From CAIYRG01 sp964494505 (GTDB taxonomy: Bacteria > Pseudomonadota > Alphaproteobacteria > Micropepsales > Micropepsaceae), in contig CAZBRO010000016.1 of assembly GCA_964494505.1 (NCBI GenBank), positions 1 to 64,000 on the forward strand: a stretch of DNA of 64,000 nucleotides, read 5' to 3'. Made by a program: the position numbers and the translations under genes. Under the pieces are notes generated by a model. The model made no database searches, had not been told where the DNA came from, and saw only the letters and a program-made list of their open reading frames with translations. Below, one piece after another: positions 40,830-48,847 of the stretch. Every line of letters begins with the position of its first letter. Within the stretch, counting starts at the first letter, position 1.

Positions 40830-41837
40830 CTATTTGGTGTATTTCTTCACTTCCTTCATCTGCACGGCTGCGGCGTAGATGGTGCCGTGCGAATCCACCG
40901 TGATTCCTTCCGGCGGCGGAATCTTGTCGGTCACGCCCGGTGGCGGCGCGATGTAGTACATGACCTTACCGTCCTTCACCGAGCCCACGCGGATGCCCAT
41001 TTTGCAGCCGGGATTGTTTTTCTCTTCCGACTGGGAATCGGCGACATAGATCATGTCGTTCTTGTCGACGAACACGCCGGAGGGCCTTCCGAACTGTTTC
41101 CAGCTCGCGAGGAATTTGCCGGTCTTGTCGTAGACATTGATGCGGTTGGCGGTGCGGTCCGCGACATAGATGCGGTCCTCCTGATCCACTGCGACCGCAT
41201 GGGGCTCGGTCAATTGCCCATCGCCGGTACCATGCGACGCGAAGCTCCGCAGGAATTTGCCGTCCTTGGTGTAGATGTCGACGCGCGATTTGTTCAGCTT
41301 CGAGCCGTGGCCCTCGATGATGACCGCGTCTCCGGTGGAGAGGAACGCCACGCCGGTCGGCTGGTTGAACTGATCGTTGCCCATGCCCGGCTCGCCCGCC
41401 TTGCCGAGCTTCAAGAGCACTTTTCCATCCGGCGCGAACTTGATCACCTGCATGCCCTTGCCGTCCTTGGACTGGAAGTCCGCGGCCCAGACATTGCCGT
41501 CCTTGTCGACACCGATGCCATGGGCGCTGGCGAATTGGCCGGAGCCGAAATTCGCTTTCGCCTTCCCGTCGGGCCCGATTTCGAAGATCGGCGACAGGTT
41601 GGATTTTGAGCAGCCATCGTCGCCGCAGCGATCGAACACCCAGAGGTTGTCGTGTGCATCGACCGTGACCGCATTGGTGGGTCCGAAGGGGCGTGATGTC
41701 TGTGCCCAATTCGACTGCATCTTGTAAGGATTGGGCGCGTCGTTGACGCAAGGGTAGCTGGCTTGGGCATGGGCCGCCGCCGCGAGTCCGGCGGATGCGA
41801 GCAACGCGAGGGCGAGTGTGCTGTAGGCCTTCCGCAT
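40830..41837 (-). CDS. Secreted NHL-repeat beta-propeller protein 2
   Basis: A 335-aa protein with signal peptide (MRKAYSTLALALLASAGLAAAAHA), ASYPCVNDAPNPYKMQ, DRCGDDGCSKSN and NHL blades such as VIKFAPDGKVLLKLG, AVAVDQEDRIYVADRTANR and VFVDKNDMIYVADSQ. It is a paralogue of protein 1 with the same blade order and Cys pairs, so it probably arose by tandem duplication with later insertion of other DNA. GGGAGG precedes ATG 41837. It is periplasmic and its activity is unknown. Confidence 0.82.
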   Translation of the reverse strand: MRKAYSTLALALLASAGLAAAAHAQASYPCVNDAPNPYKMQSNWAQTSRPFGPTNAVTVDAHDNLWVFDRCGDDGCSKSNLSPIFEIGPDGKAKANFGSGQFASAHGIGVDKDGNVWAADFQSKDGKGMQVIKFAPDGKVLLKLGKAGEPGMGNDQFNQPTGVAFLSTGDAVIIEGHGSKLNKSRVDIYTKDGKFLRSFASHGTGDGQLTEPHAVAVDQEDRIYVADRTANRINVYDKTGKFLASWKQFGRPSGVFVDKNDMIYVADSQSEEKNNPGCKMGIRVGSVKDGKVMYYIAPPPGVTDKIPPPEGITVDSHGTIYAAAVQMKEVKKYTK

Positions 41838-42086
41838 GGAAAATCCTCCCGTAAGCGGTGATATGGGCCGGAATCTATCCCAAACCCGCCCGCTCCGCAC
41901 ACATCATGGCGATCGGAAGCTTTAGGGATTGTTCGCTGCGGTCCGTGACGCGTCCACAACCATGCTTCAAAATACGTTATATCCTAGGGGCTTAGTGCAG
42001 TTCCCCGTTGACGCCACGGCGCCATTTTGGCAGGTTAGCGGGGCAGGCGTGTGGCGTGTCTGAGCTTGCCAGCTGGGGGCAAGGCT

Positions 42087-42386
42087 ATGATCAAGTCTGA
42101 ACTGGTAGCGCGCCTCGCGGAGCGTTACCCCCACCTCTATCATCGCGACGTCGAGCGCATTGTGTCGACCGTGCTGGACGAGATATCGGGCGCGCTCGCT
42201 CATGGCGACCGGGTCGAACTCCGCGGCTTCGGCGCGTTTTCGGTGAAGACGCGTCCCGCGCGCCAGGGGCGCAATCCGCGTACTGGCGAGGCCGTTTCGG
42301 TCGAGGAAAAGCGCGTTCCGTTCTTCCGCACCGGCAAGGAGTTGCGCGAAAGGCTGAACAACGGCCACGACCCCGACGCGGAATAA
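42087..42386 (+). CDS. ihfB: Integration host factor beta subunit
   Basis: A 99-aa DNA-bending protein of the HU/IHF family: MIKSELVARLAERYPHLYHRDVERIV, then GFGAFSVKTRPARQGRNPRTGE with the intercalating Pro arm. The YPHL N-terminus and length mark the beta subunit rather than HU. It works with IhfA in replication, transcription and recombination. I chose ATG 42087; 36 nt of open frame upstream is not conserved-looking. In alphaproteobacteria it usually follows rpsA closely; here about 7.4 kb separates them. Confidence 0.93.
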   Translation: MIKSELVARLAERYPHLYHRDVERIVSTVLDEISGALAHGDRVELRGFGAFSVKTRPARQGRNPRTGEAVSVEEKRVPFFRTGKELRERLNNGHDPDAE

Positions 42387-42463
42387 AACGAGCTTGAATC
42401 ATCCCCGGTGCGCCCTGTTGCGCGGTCTTGCCGAACCCCCGCCTTCGCTCTACTGAAATCCGC

Positions 42464-42751
42464 ATGCGAGTCTCGACGATTCTCGTGATGCTGCCGGTGG
42501 CGGTCATCGCCTCGGTTCTCGCGGTGGCGAACCGGGAAGAGGTGGCGTTTCGGCTCGATCCCTTTGCGGCGGGCACGGGGACCGCTCTGGTGATGCCGCT
42601 GTTTCTGCTGGTGTTCGCGAGCTTCGTGTTCGGCGTGCTGGTCGGGGCCGCGACCGTTGCGCTGAAGCGGGCGCGGACGCGAAGGCAGCGGATCGATATT
42701 GCCGGCGCTATGGCCCGCGATGCGAGACCAACGGGCCAATCCGGACCATGA
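42464..42751 (+). CDS. LapA-domain (DUF1049) membrane protein
   Basis: A 95-aa protein with two membrane segments (ILVMLPVAVIASVLAVAN and VMPLFLLVFASFVFGVLVGAATVAL), a NREEVAFRLDPF linker and a basic C-terminal tail, the DUF1049/LapA layout linked with LPS assembly. ATG 42464 starts at the first membrane segment. Its stop overlaps the pyrF start (ATGA). The placement after ihfB is typical. Confidence 0.82.
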   Translation: MRVSTILVMLPVAVIASVLAVANREEVAFRLDPFAAGTGTALVMPLFLLVFASFVFGVLVGAATVALKRARTRRQRIDIAGAMARDARPTGQSGP

Positions 42752-43452
42752 ACGCGAAATCCAATCCGATTTATGTCGCCCTGGATACGCCATCGTTGGA
42801 TGCGGCGTCGCGAATGGCCGCGAGCGTTGCGCCCCATGTCGGGGGGCTGAAGGTCGGGCTCGAATTCGTCAGCGCCAACGGACCTGAAGGCGTGCGCGCC
42901 ATTGTGAAGAGCGGGCGGCCGGTGTTCCTGGACGTGAAGCTGCACGACATCCCCAACACCGTCGCGGGCGCCATGAAGGCGCTGGCTCCGCTGGGGGCGG
43001 CGATCATCAACGTCCACGCCTCGGGCGGTGCGGCCATGATGCGGGCAGCCGCGGAGGCTGCTGCATCGGTTCGGCCACGGCCAAAGGTGCTTGCCGTGAC
43101 GGTGCTCACCAGCCTGGAGGCGGCGGATTTGGCAGGCATGGGTATCGCGGGCACGCCGCTGGAGCAGGTGGTCCGGCTGGCAAAGCTGACCAAAGCCTCG
43201 GGCCTGGATGGGGTGGTGTGCAGCCCGCGGGAGATCGAGGCCGTTCGCGCCGCTTGCGGTTCGGATTTCCTGATCGTGACGCCGGGGGTGCGGCCCGCGG
43301 GCGGGGAATTGGGCGACCAGAAGCGGGTGATGACGCCCAGGCGTGCTCTGGATTTGGGTGCGGACTTGCTCGTCATTGGGCGGCCCATCACGGGCGCCGC
43401 AGACCCCGCCGAAGCCGCGAAGGCTATCCTCGCGGAGCTTCAGTCAGCTTGA
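42748..43452 (+). CDS. pyrF: Orotidine 5'-phosphate decarboxylase
   Basis: A 234-aa TIM-barrel enzyme making UMP from OMP. It has IYVALDTPSL, KVGLEFVSANG, the catalytic FLDVKLHDIPNTV with the Asp/Lys charge network, and the phosphate-binding VTPGVRPAG and IGRPITGAADP. It overlaps the upstream gene by 4 nt, with 33 nt to trpF. Confidence 0.96.
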   Translation: MNAKSNPIYVALDTPSLDAASRMAASVAPHVGGLKVGLEFVSANGPEGVRAIVKSGRPVFLDVKLHDIPNTVAGAMKALAPLGAAIINVHASGGAAMMRAAAEAAASVRPRPKVLAVTVLTSLEAADLAGMGIAGTPLEQVVRLAKLTKASGLDGVVCSPREIEAVRAACGSDFLIVTPGVRPAGGELGDQKRVMTPRRALDLGADLLVIGRPITGAADPAEAAKAILAELQSA

Positions 43453-43485
43453 TTTAGCCCCTCGCGACCGCCATAAGCCCCGGCC

Positions 43486-44157
43486 ATGGCTGTAAGCGTG
43501 AAAATCTGCGGACTTACGACCCGCGAGGCGGCGGAAGCGGCCTTGTCGGCAGGCGCCGATTTCGGCGGGCTGGTGTTCTTTCCGCCGAGCCCGCGCCATT
43601 TGAGCCTGGACCAGGCGCGCAGCTTGGCCGCGCTGCTTCGGGGCCGAGCCCGGATCGTGACGCTGATGGTGGAACCTTCCGACGCCCAGGTGGACGAAGT
43701 TGTGGCCGCCATCGCGCCCGATCTCATCCAACTCCATGGCAAGGAAACCCCGGCTCGCACGGCAGCCATCGCGGCTCGCAGCGGACGCCCCATCGTAAAG
43801 GCATTTGCCGTTGCCGAAGCTGCCGATCTTGCTCGCGCCCATGCCTATGAGGAGATCGCTGACTATTTCTTGTTCGACGCCAAGGCCGATTCGTCCGCCA
43901 CCCGTCCCGGTGGGCTGGGTGCGGCGTTCGACTGGCAATTGCTGGCCGGGCGAACGTTCAAGCGCCCATGGGGGCTTGCGGGCGGGCTGACGCCGGAGAA
44001 CGTCGCGCGCGCCATTCGCATCGCCCGGCCCCATTTCGTGGACGCGTCCTCGGGCGTGGAAGACGTGCCGGGGAGAAAGAGCCCGGAAAAGATCGCGGCG
44101 TTCGTGAAGGCTGTTCGTGACGCTCAGTATACGGATGCAAGAGCGGGGGCGGCATGA
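43486..44157 (+). CDS. trpF: Phosphoribosylanthranilate isomerase
   Basis: A 223-aa TIM-barrel enzyme of tryptophan synthesis. It has VKICGLTTREAAEAAL at the start with catalytic Cys, ADFGGLVFFPPSPRHLS, IQLHGKE, and the C-terminal GGLTPENVARAI and VDASSGVEDVPG phosphate loop. Its stop overlaps the trpB start (ATGA), so trpF-trpB-trpA are translationally coupled. Confidence 0.96.
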   Translation: MAVSVKICGLTTREAAEAALSAGADFGGLVFFPPSPRHLSLDQARSLAALLRGRARIVTLMVEPSDAQVDEVVAAIAPDLIQLHGKETPARTAAIAARSGRPIVKAFAVAEAADLARAHAYEEIADYFLFDAKADSSATRPGGLGAAFDWQLLAGRTFKRPWGLAGGLTPENVARAIRIARPHFVDASSGVEDVPGRKSPEKIAAFVKAVRDAQYTDARAGAA

Positions 44158-45374
44158 GCGCGAACCTCACCCCGAACTCCTACCGCATGGGACCCGATTC
44201 GGGCGGACATTTCGGCGCATTCGGCGGGCGGTACGTCGCCGAGACCCTGATGCCGCTCCTGCTCAAGCTGGAAGAGGCGTACGCCGCGGCGAAGGACGAT
44301 CCGCAATTCGGCGCCGAATTGGACGGTCTGCTCAAGCATTATGTCGGCCGCCCAAGTCCGCTCTATTTCGCGGAACGGCTGACGCAGCATCTCGGCGGCG
44401 CGAAGATTTATTTCAAGCGCGAAGAGTTGAACCATACCGGCGCGCACAAGATCAACAATTGCATCGGCCAGATTCTGCTCGCCAGGCGCATGGGCAAGAC
44501 CCGCATCATCGCCGAGACCGGCGCGGGCCAGCATGGCGTCGCGACCGCGACGGTGGCCGCGCGTTTCGGGCTTCCTTGCGTCATCTACATGGGCGAGGTG
44601 GACATCGAGCGGCAGAAGCCGAACGTGTTCCGTATGAATTTGCTTGGCGCCGAAGTGCGTCCTGTCGGCTCCGGTTCGCGCACGCTCAAGGATGCGATGA
44701 ACGAGGCGCTGCGCGACTGGGTGGCCAATGTCCACGACACATTCTACATCATCGGCTCGGCTGCCGGCCCCCATCCCTATCCGGCGATGGTGCGTGATTT
44801 CCAGACCGTGATCGGGAAGGAGACGCGCGCCCAGATGATGGAGGCGGAAGGGCGGCTGCCCGACCTTCTGGTGGCCTGTGTCGGCGGCGGATCGAACGCG
44901 ATCGGGCTGTTCCATCCGTTCCTTGACGATCCCGATGTTGGAATCATCGGCGTGGAAGCGGCAGGCGAAGGCGTGGAAACCGCGCATCACGCCGCGACAC
45001 TATCGAAGGGCTCACCCGGCGTGCTGCACGGTGCGCGGTCTTATCTGCTGCAGGACGCGGACGGGCAGGTGCTGGAGGCGCATTCGATTTCGGCAGGGCT
45101 GGACTATCCCGGTGTCGGCCCCGAGCATTCCTGGCTCAAGGAATCGGGCCGCGTGAACTATGTGTCGGTGACGGATCGGGAAGCGCTGGACGCATTCCAA
45201 CTGACCTGCCGCATGGAGGGCATCATTCCGGCGCTGGAATCCGCTCACGCCATCGCCCATGTGATGCGCATCGCGCCGCAGCTGCCGCGCGAAAAGATCA
45301 TCGTGCTTGGGCTTTCCGGCCGCGGCGATAAGGATGTGTTCACCGTCGCGAGCGCGTTGGGGCAGAAGCTGTGA
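44154..45374 (+). CDS. trpB: Tryptophan synthase beta chain
   Basis: A 406-aa PLP enzyme joining indole and serine. Lys99 in HTGAHKINN is the Schiff-base lysine; GAGQHGVATA and CVGGGSNAIG bind substrate and PLP phosphate; the C-terminus has LGLSGRGDKD. It works as an alpha2beta2 complex with TrpA. The stop overlaps the GTG of trpA. Confidence 0.97.
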   Translation: MSANLTPNSYRMGPDSGGHFGAFGGRYVAETLMPLLLKLEEAYAAAKDDPQFGAELDGLLKHYVGRPSPLYFAERLTQHLGGAKIYFKREELNHTGAHKINNCIGQILLARRMGKTRIIAETGAGQHGVATATVAARFGLPCVIYMGEVDIERQKPNVFRMNLLGAEVRPVGSGSRTLKDAMNEALRDWVANVHDTFYIIGSAAGPHPYPAMVRDFQTVIGKETRAQMMEAEGRLPDLLVACVGGGSNAIGLFHPFLDDPDVGIIGVEAAGEGVETAHHAATLSKGSPGVLHGARSYLLQDADGQVLEAHSISAGLDYPGVGPEHSWLKESGRVNYVSVTDREALDAFQLTCRMEGIIPALESAHAIAHVMRIAPQLPREKIIVLGLSGRGDKDVFTVASALGQKL

Positions 45375-46213
45375 GCCGGATCGGGCCACGCTTTGCCGAA
45401 CTGCGCGCGCTGAAACGCGCAGGGTTCATTGCGTTCGTCACCGCGGGCGATCCGGATGCGGAGACCTCGTTCGAGATTCTGGAAAAACTGCCGTCTGCCG
45501 GCGCCGACATCATCGAGCTGGGCGTGCCCTTTTCCGATCCCATGGCGGATGGGCCCGCGATCCAGGCGTCGTCCATGCGCGCGCTGAAATCGGGGCAGAC
45601 GGTCAGGAAGACGCTCGCGATGGTCGAACGCTTCCGGGCCCGCGACGACGTCACGCCCATCGTGCTGATGGGCTATTACAATCCGATCCATGCGTATGGC
45701 GCCGAACATTTCCTGCGCGATGCAGAGCACGCAGGGGTGGATGGCCTCATCATCGTCGATCTGGGGCCGGAGGAGGATTCGTCTCTGCGCGCGCAAGCCG
45801 CGAAATGCGGGCTCGACATCGTGCGGCTTGCAACACCGACCACCGACGATGCGCGTCTTCCAACGGTGCTGAATGGAGCCGGCGGATTCCTGTATTACGT
45901 TTCCATTGCCGGGGTGACGGGCACCAAGACTTTCACCGCGGCCGACGTGAGCGAAGCCGTGGCCCGTATCCGGCGCGCTTCCGCGCTCCCTTGCGCGGTC
46001 GGCTTCGGCATCAAGACGCCCGAACAGGCGGCCGAAATCGCGGTAATAGCCGACGCCGCCGTGGTGGGCTCCGCGATAGTGACCCGCATCGAGGAAGGCG
46101 TGCGCGAGGGCAAATCGCGCGCGCATATCGTCGAGGACGCGCTCGGGTTTTGCCGGAAGCTCGCGGATGCTGTTCACCATGCGCGCGACGCCGTGCTAGG
46201 CTCGCGGCCATGA
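45371..46213 (+). CDS. trpA: Tryptophan synthase alpha chain
   Basis: A 280-aa TIM barrel that releases indole from indole-3-glycerol phosphate. It has IELGVPFSDPMADGPAIQ with the catalytic Glu and Asp, VLMGYYNPI, and GFGIKTPEQA. I chose the GTG at 45371 for its GTGA overlap with trpB; no ATG fits. The stop overlaps accD (ATGA). Confidence 0.96.
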   Translation: MSRIGPRFAELRALKRAGFIAFVTAGDPDAETSFEILEKLPSAGADIIELGVPFSDPMADGPAIQASSMRALKSGQTVRKTLAMVERFRARDDVTPIVLMGYYNPIHAYGAEHFLRDAEHAGVDGLIIVDLGPEEDSSLRAQAAKCGLDIVRLATPTTDDARLPTVLNGAGGFLYYVSIAGVTGTKTFTAADVSEAVARIRRASALPCAVGFGIKTPEQAAEIAVIADAAVVGSAIVTRIEEGVREGKSRAHIVEDALGFCRKLADAVHHARDAVLGSRP

Positions 46214-47136
46214 ACTGGATCTCGAATTTCGTCCGCCCACGGATCAAGGGCCTGATGGGCTCGAAGTCGGCGAGCGCGGACAATCTGTGGCGCAAATGCC
46301 CCGGCTGCGGCGAGATGGTGTTCCACCGCGATCTGATCGCGTCCGGGAACGTCTGTCCGCAATGCGGCCATCACATGCGGGTCGGGGCCAAGGAGCGGTT
46401 TGCGGCGCTGTTCGACGAGGGCGCCCATGAGCGCCTGCCAGCGCCGGACGTGCCGCAGGACCCGCTGCGCTTCCGCGACGACAAGCGTTATTCCGACCGG
46501 CTCAAGGAATATCGCGCGAAGACCGGACAAACCGATGCACTGACGGCGGCGCGCGGGCGCCTCGACGGCGTTCCGGTGATCATCGCAGTGCAGAGCTTCG
46601 ACTTCATGGGCGGCTCGCTCGGGCTGGCGACGGGGGCGGCACTTGTTGCCGCCATGCGCACCGCCGTCGCGGAGAAGCGGCCCTTCGTTCTCATCGTGTC
46701 CTCAGGCGGGGCGCGCATGCAGGAGGGAATTCTCTCGCTCATGCAGATGCCGCGCACCACCGCCGGTGTCGACATGCTCAACGAAGCGGGGTTGCCTTAT
46801 ATCGTGGTGCTGACCGATCCGACCACGGGCGGCGTCTCGGCGTCCTATGCCATGCTTGGCGACGTGCAGATTGCCGAACCCGGCGCGCTGATCGGTTTCT
46901 CCGGCCCGCGCGTGATCGAACAGACCATCCGGGAACGCCTGCCGGACGGCTTTCAGCGCGCCGAATATCTGCTGGAGCACGGCATGCTCGACATGATCGT
47001 GCATCGCCGCGATCTGAAGGAAACCCTCGCCCGCCTCATCCGCCTGCTGATGAAACAGCCTGCGTCCGTGCGCGGCAACGGACATGGCGGAGAAACCGGC
47101 AAGGTTCAGCTGCAAGACAATCCGCACCAGACATGA
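46210..47136 (+). CDS. accD: Acetyl-CoA carboxylase carboxyltransferase beta subunit
   Basis: A 308-aa protein. The N-terminal zinc ribbon has CPGCGEMVFHRDL and CPQCGHHM; the crotonase-type core has MGGSLG, IVSSGGARMQEG and TTGGVSASYAMLGD. It transfers carboxyl from biotin-BCCP to acetyl-CoA in fatty acid synthesis with AccA. ATG 46210 overlaps the trpA stop and the gene overlaps folC. Confidence 0.96.
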   Translation: MNWISNFVRPRIKGLMGSKSASADNLWRKCPGCGEMVFHRDLIASGNVCPQCGHHMRVGAKERFAALFDEGAHERLPAPDVPQDPLRFRDDKRYSDRLKEYRAKTGQTDALTAARGRLDGVPVIIAVQSFDFMGGSLGLATGAALVAAMRTAVAEKRPFVLIVSSGGARMQEGILSLMQMPRTTAGVDMLNEAGLPYIVVLTDPTTGGVSASYAMLGDVQIAEPGALIGFSGPRVIEQTIRERLPDGFQRAEYLLEHGMLDMIVHRRDLKETLARLIRLLMKQPASVRGNGHGGETGKVQLQDNPHQT

Positions 47137-48452
47137 GCGTCGGTCATGCGCCGAGCGACGCCGTTCTGGAGCGGCTGCTGTCGCTTCATCCCAAGCGCAT
47201 CGATCTGGTGCTCGACCGGATCGAGCGGCTGCTGAAGCGGCTCGGCCATCCGGAAAACAAGCTTCCCCCCGTGATCCATGTCGCCGGCACCAACGGCAAG
47301 GGATCGGTGTGCGCCTATCTGCGAGCGATGCTGGAAGGCTCCGGTTATCGCGTGCATGTCTACACCTCGCCGCATCTTGTGCGCTTCCACGAACGCATTC
47401 GCGTCGCGGGTGCGATCATTTCCGAAGACGAGCTTTCGGACACGCTGGAGGAATGCGAAGTCGCCAACGCCGGCGAGCCCATCACCTTTTTCGAGATCAC
47501 CACCGCGGCGGCGTTTCTTGCCTTTTCGCGGCATCCCGCGGATGTGCTGGTGCTGGAAGTGGGGCTCGGCGGCCGCTTCGATGCGACCAATGTGATTCCC
47601 GCTCCGCTCGCCTGCTGCATCACACCCATCGGGCTCGACCACCAGGATTTCCTCGGCGATTCGCTGGCCACTATCGCCACCGAAAAGGCGGGCATCATAA
47701 AATCCGGTGTGCACACGATCCTGGGTCCGCAGGACGAAGCGGCGAAAGCCGTGCTGATCCGCCGCGCCGATCAACTGGGTGCGCCGCTCTATGTCTATGG
47801 CGAGGATTACCTTGCCTTCGAGGAGCACGGCCGCCTGGTTTATCAGGATACGGACGGTTTGCTCGATCTGCCGCTGCCCAGGCTCGTGGGGCGGCACCAG
47901 ATCGCGAATGCGGCGATTGCGATTGCCGCGCTGCGCCGCATCGGCGGGCGCTGGCCGCGCGAAAAGGGCATCGAATGGGGACTGAAGAACGTCGAATGGC
48001 CGGCGCGGCTGCAGCGGCTGCATAAAGGGCCGCTGATCGACGCGGCGCCAAAGGGTGCAGAGGTTTGGCTCGACGGCGGACACAACCCGCACGGGGGTGC
48101 CGCGATTGCGCAGAGCATGGCCGATCTGGAGGAGCGCGCGCCGAAGCCGCTCTACCTCATCGCCGGCATGCTGCGGACGAAGGATGCCACCGGCTATTTC
48201 CTCCCGTTTCGGGGGCTCGCCAAGCACGTGACCACGGTTGCCATTCCCGGCGAGGCGGCAAGTCTCGGCGCCGGCGCGCTCTACGACGCGGTGCGCGAGG
48301 CGGGTCTCGAAGCCTCGCCCGCCGACGATCTCACCGACGCGATGATGCAGGTGTCCGCCTGGTCGCGCGCCCGCGAGGAGGAGGGGAGCCCCCGCATCCT
48401 CATCTGCGGCTCGCTTTATCTGGCGGGAAAGGTTCTCAGAGAGAACTCGTGA
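47133..48452 (+). CDS. folC: Folylpolyglutamate / dihydrofolate synthase
   Basis: A 439-aa Mur-ligase-fold protein. It has the P-loop HVAGTNGKGSVCAYL, YTSPHLVRFHERI, LEVGLGGRFDATNV with the DHQDFLG region, and LDGGHNPHG in the C-terminal domain. It adds glutamate to dihydropteroate or folate. It is the last gene of the plus-strand chain; its stop lies 3 nt from the convergent trxA stop. Confidence 0.95.
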   Translation: MSVGHAPSDAVLERLLSLHPKRIDLVLDRIERLLKRLGHPENKLPPVIHVAGTNGKGSVCAYLRAMLEGSGYRVHVYTSPHLVRFHERIRVAGAIISEDELSDTLEECEVANAGEPITFFEITTAAAFLAFSRHPADVLVLEVGLGGRFDATNVIPAPLACCITPIGLDHQDFLGDSLATIATEKAGIIKSGVHTILGPQDEAAKAVLIRRADQLGAPLYVYGEDYLAFEEHGRLVYQDTDGLLDLPLPRLVGRHQIANAAIAIAALRRIGGRWPREKGIEWGLKNVEWPARLQRLHKGPLIDAAPKGAEVWLDGGHNPHGGAAIAQSMADLEERAPKPLYLIAGMLRTKDATGYFLPFRGLAKHVTTVAIPGEAASLGAGALYDAVREAGLEASPADDLTDAMMQVSAWSRAREEEGSPRILICGSLYLAGKVLRENS

Positions 48453-48455
48453 CCG

Positions 48456-48773
48456 TCAGATCGACGCGTCGATCCATTCCTTGATCTTGGTCTTGGGCAG
48501 TGCGCCGACCTTGGTCGCGGCCACCTGTCCATGCTGAAAAATCATCAGCGTCGGAATCCCGCGCACGCCATATTTCGTCGGAACTTGCGGGTTCTCGTCG
48601 ATGTTGATCTTCGCGACCGTCACCTTGCCGTCATATTCGTTGGCGAGTTCTTCCAGCGCCGGCGCAATCGACCGGCATGGCCCGCACCATTCCGCCCAGA
48701 AATCCACCACGACCGGCGTTTTGGAATCGAGCACGTCGGACTGAAAGCTTTGGTCGGTGACTTTGATGGGCAT
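48456..48773 (-). CDS. trxA: Thioredoxin
   Basis: A 105-aa classical thioredoxin with WCGPC (Cys30, Cys33), DFWAEWCGPCRSIAP, KINIDENPQ and the cis-Pro GIPTLMIF. It is a cytoplasmic disulfide reductant. I chose ATG 48773; upstream open frame is not thioredoxin-like. It is the last gene of the minus-strand chain from tsaE, 74 nt after addA. Confidence 0.96.
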   Translation of the reverse strand: MPIKVTDQSFQSDVLDSKTPVVVDFWAEWCGPCRSIAPALEELANEYDGKVTVAKINIDENPQVPTKYGVRGIPTLMIFQHGQVAATKVGALPKTKIKEWIDASI

Positions 48774-48847
48774 GGAATCCTCACAAGGGGAGCGAACATG
48801 AATGTAGGAACGCGAGACTGGAGGGTCAAGGCAGGTGCGTCCGACGC

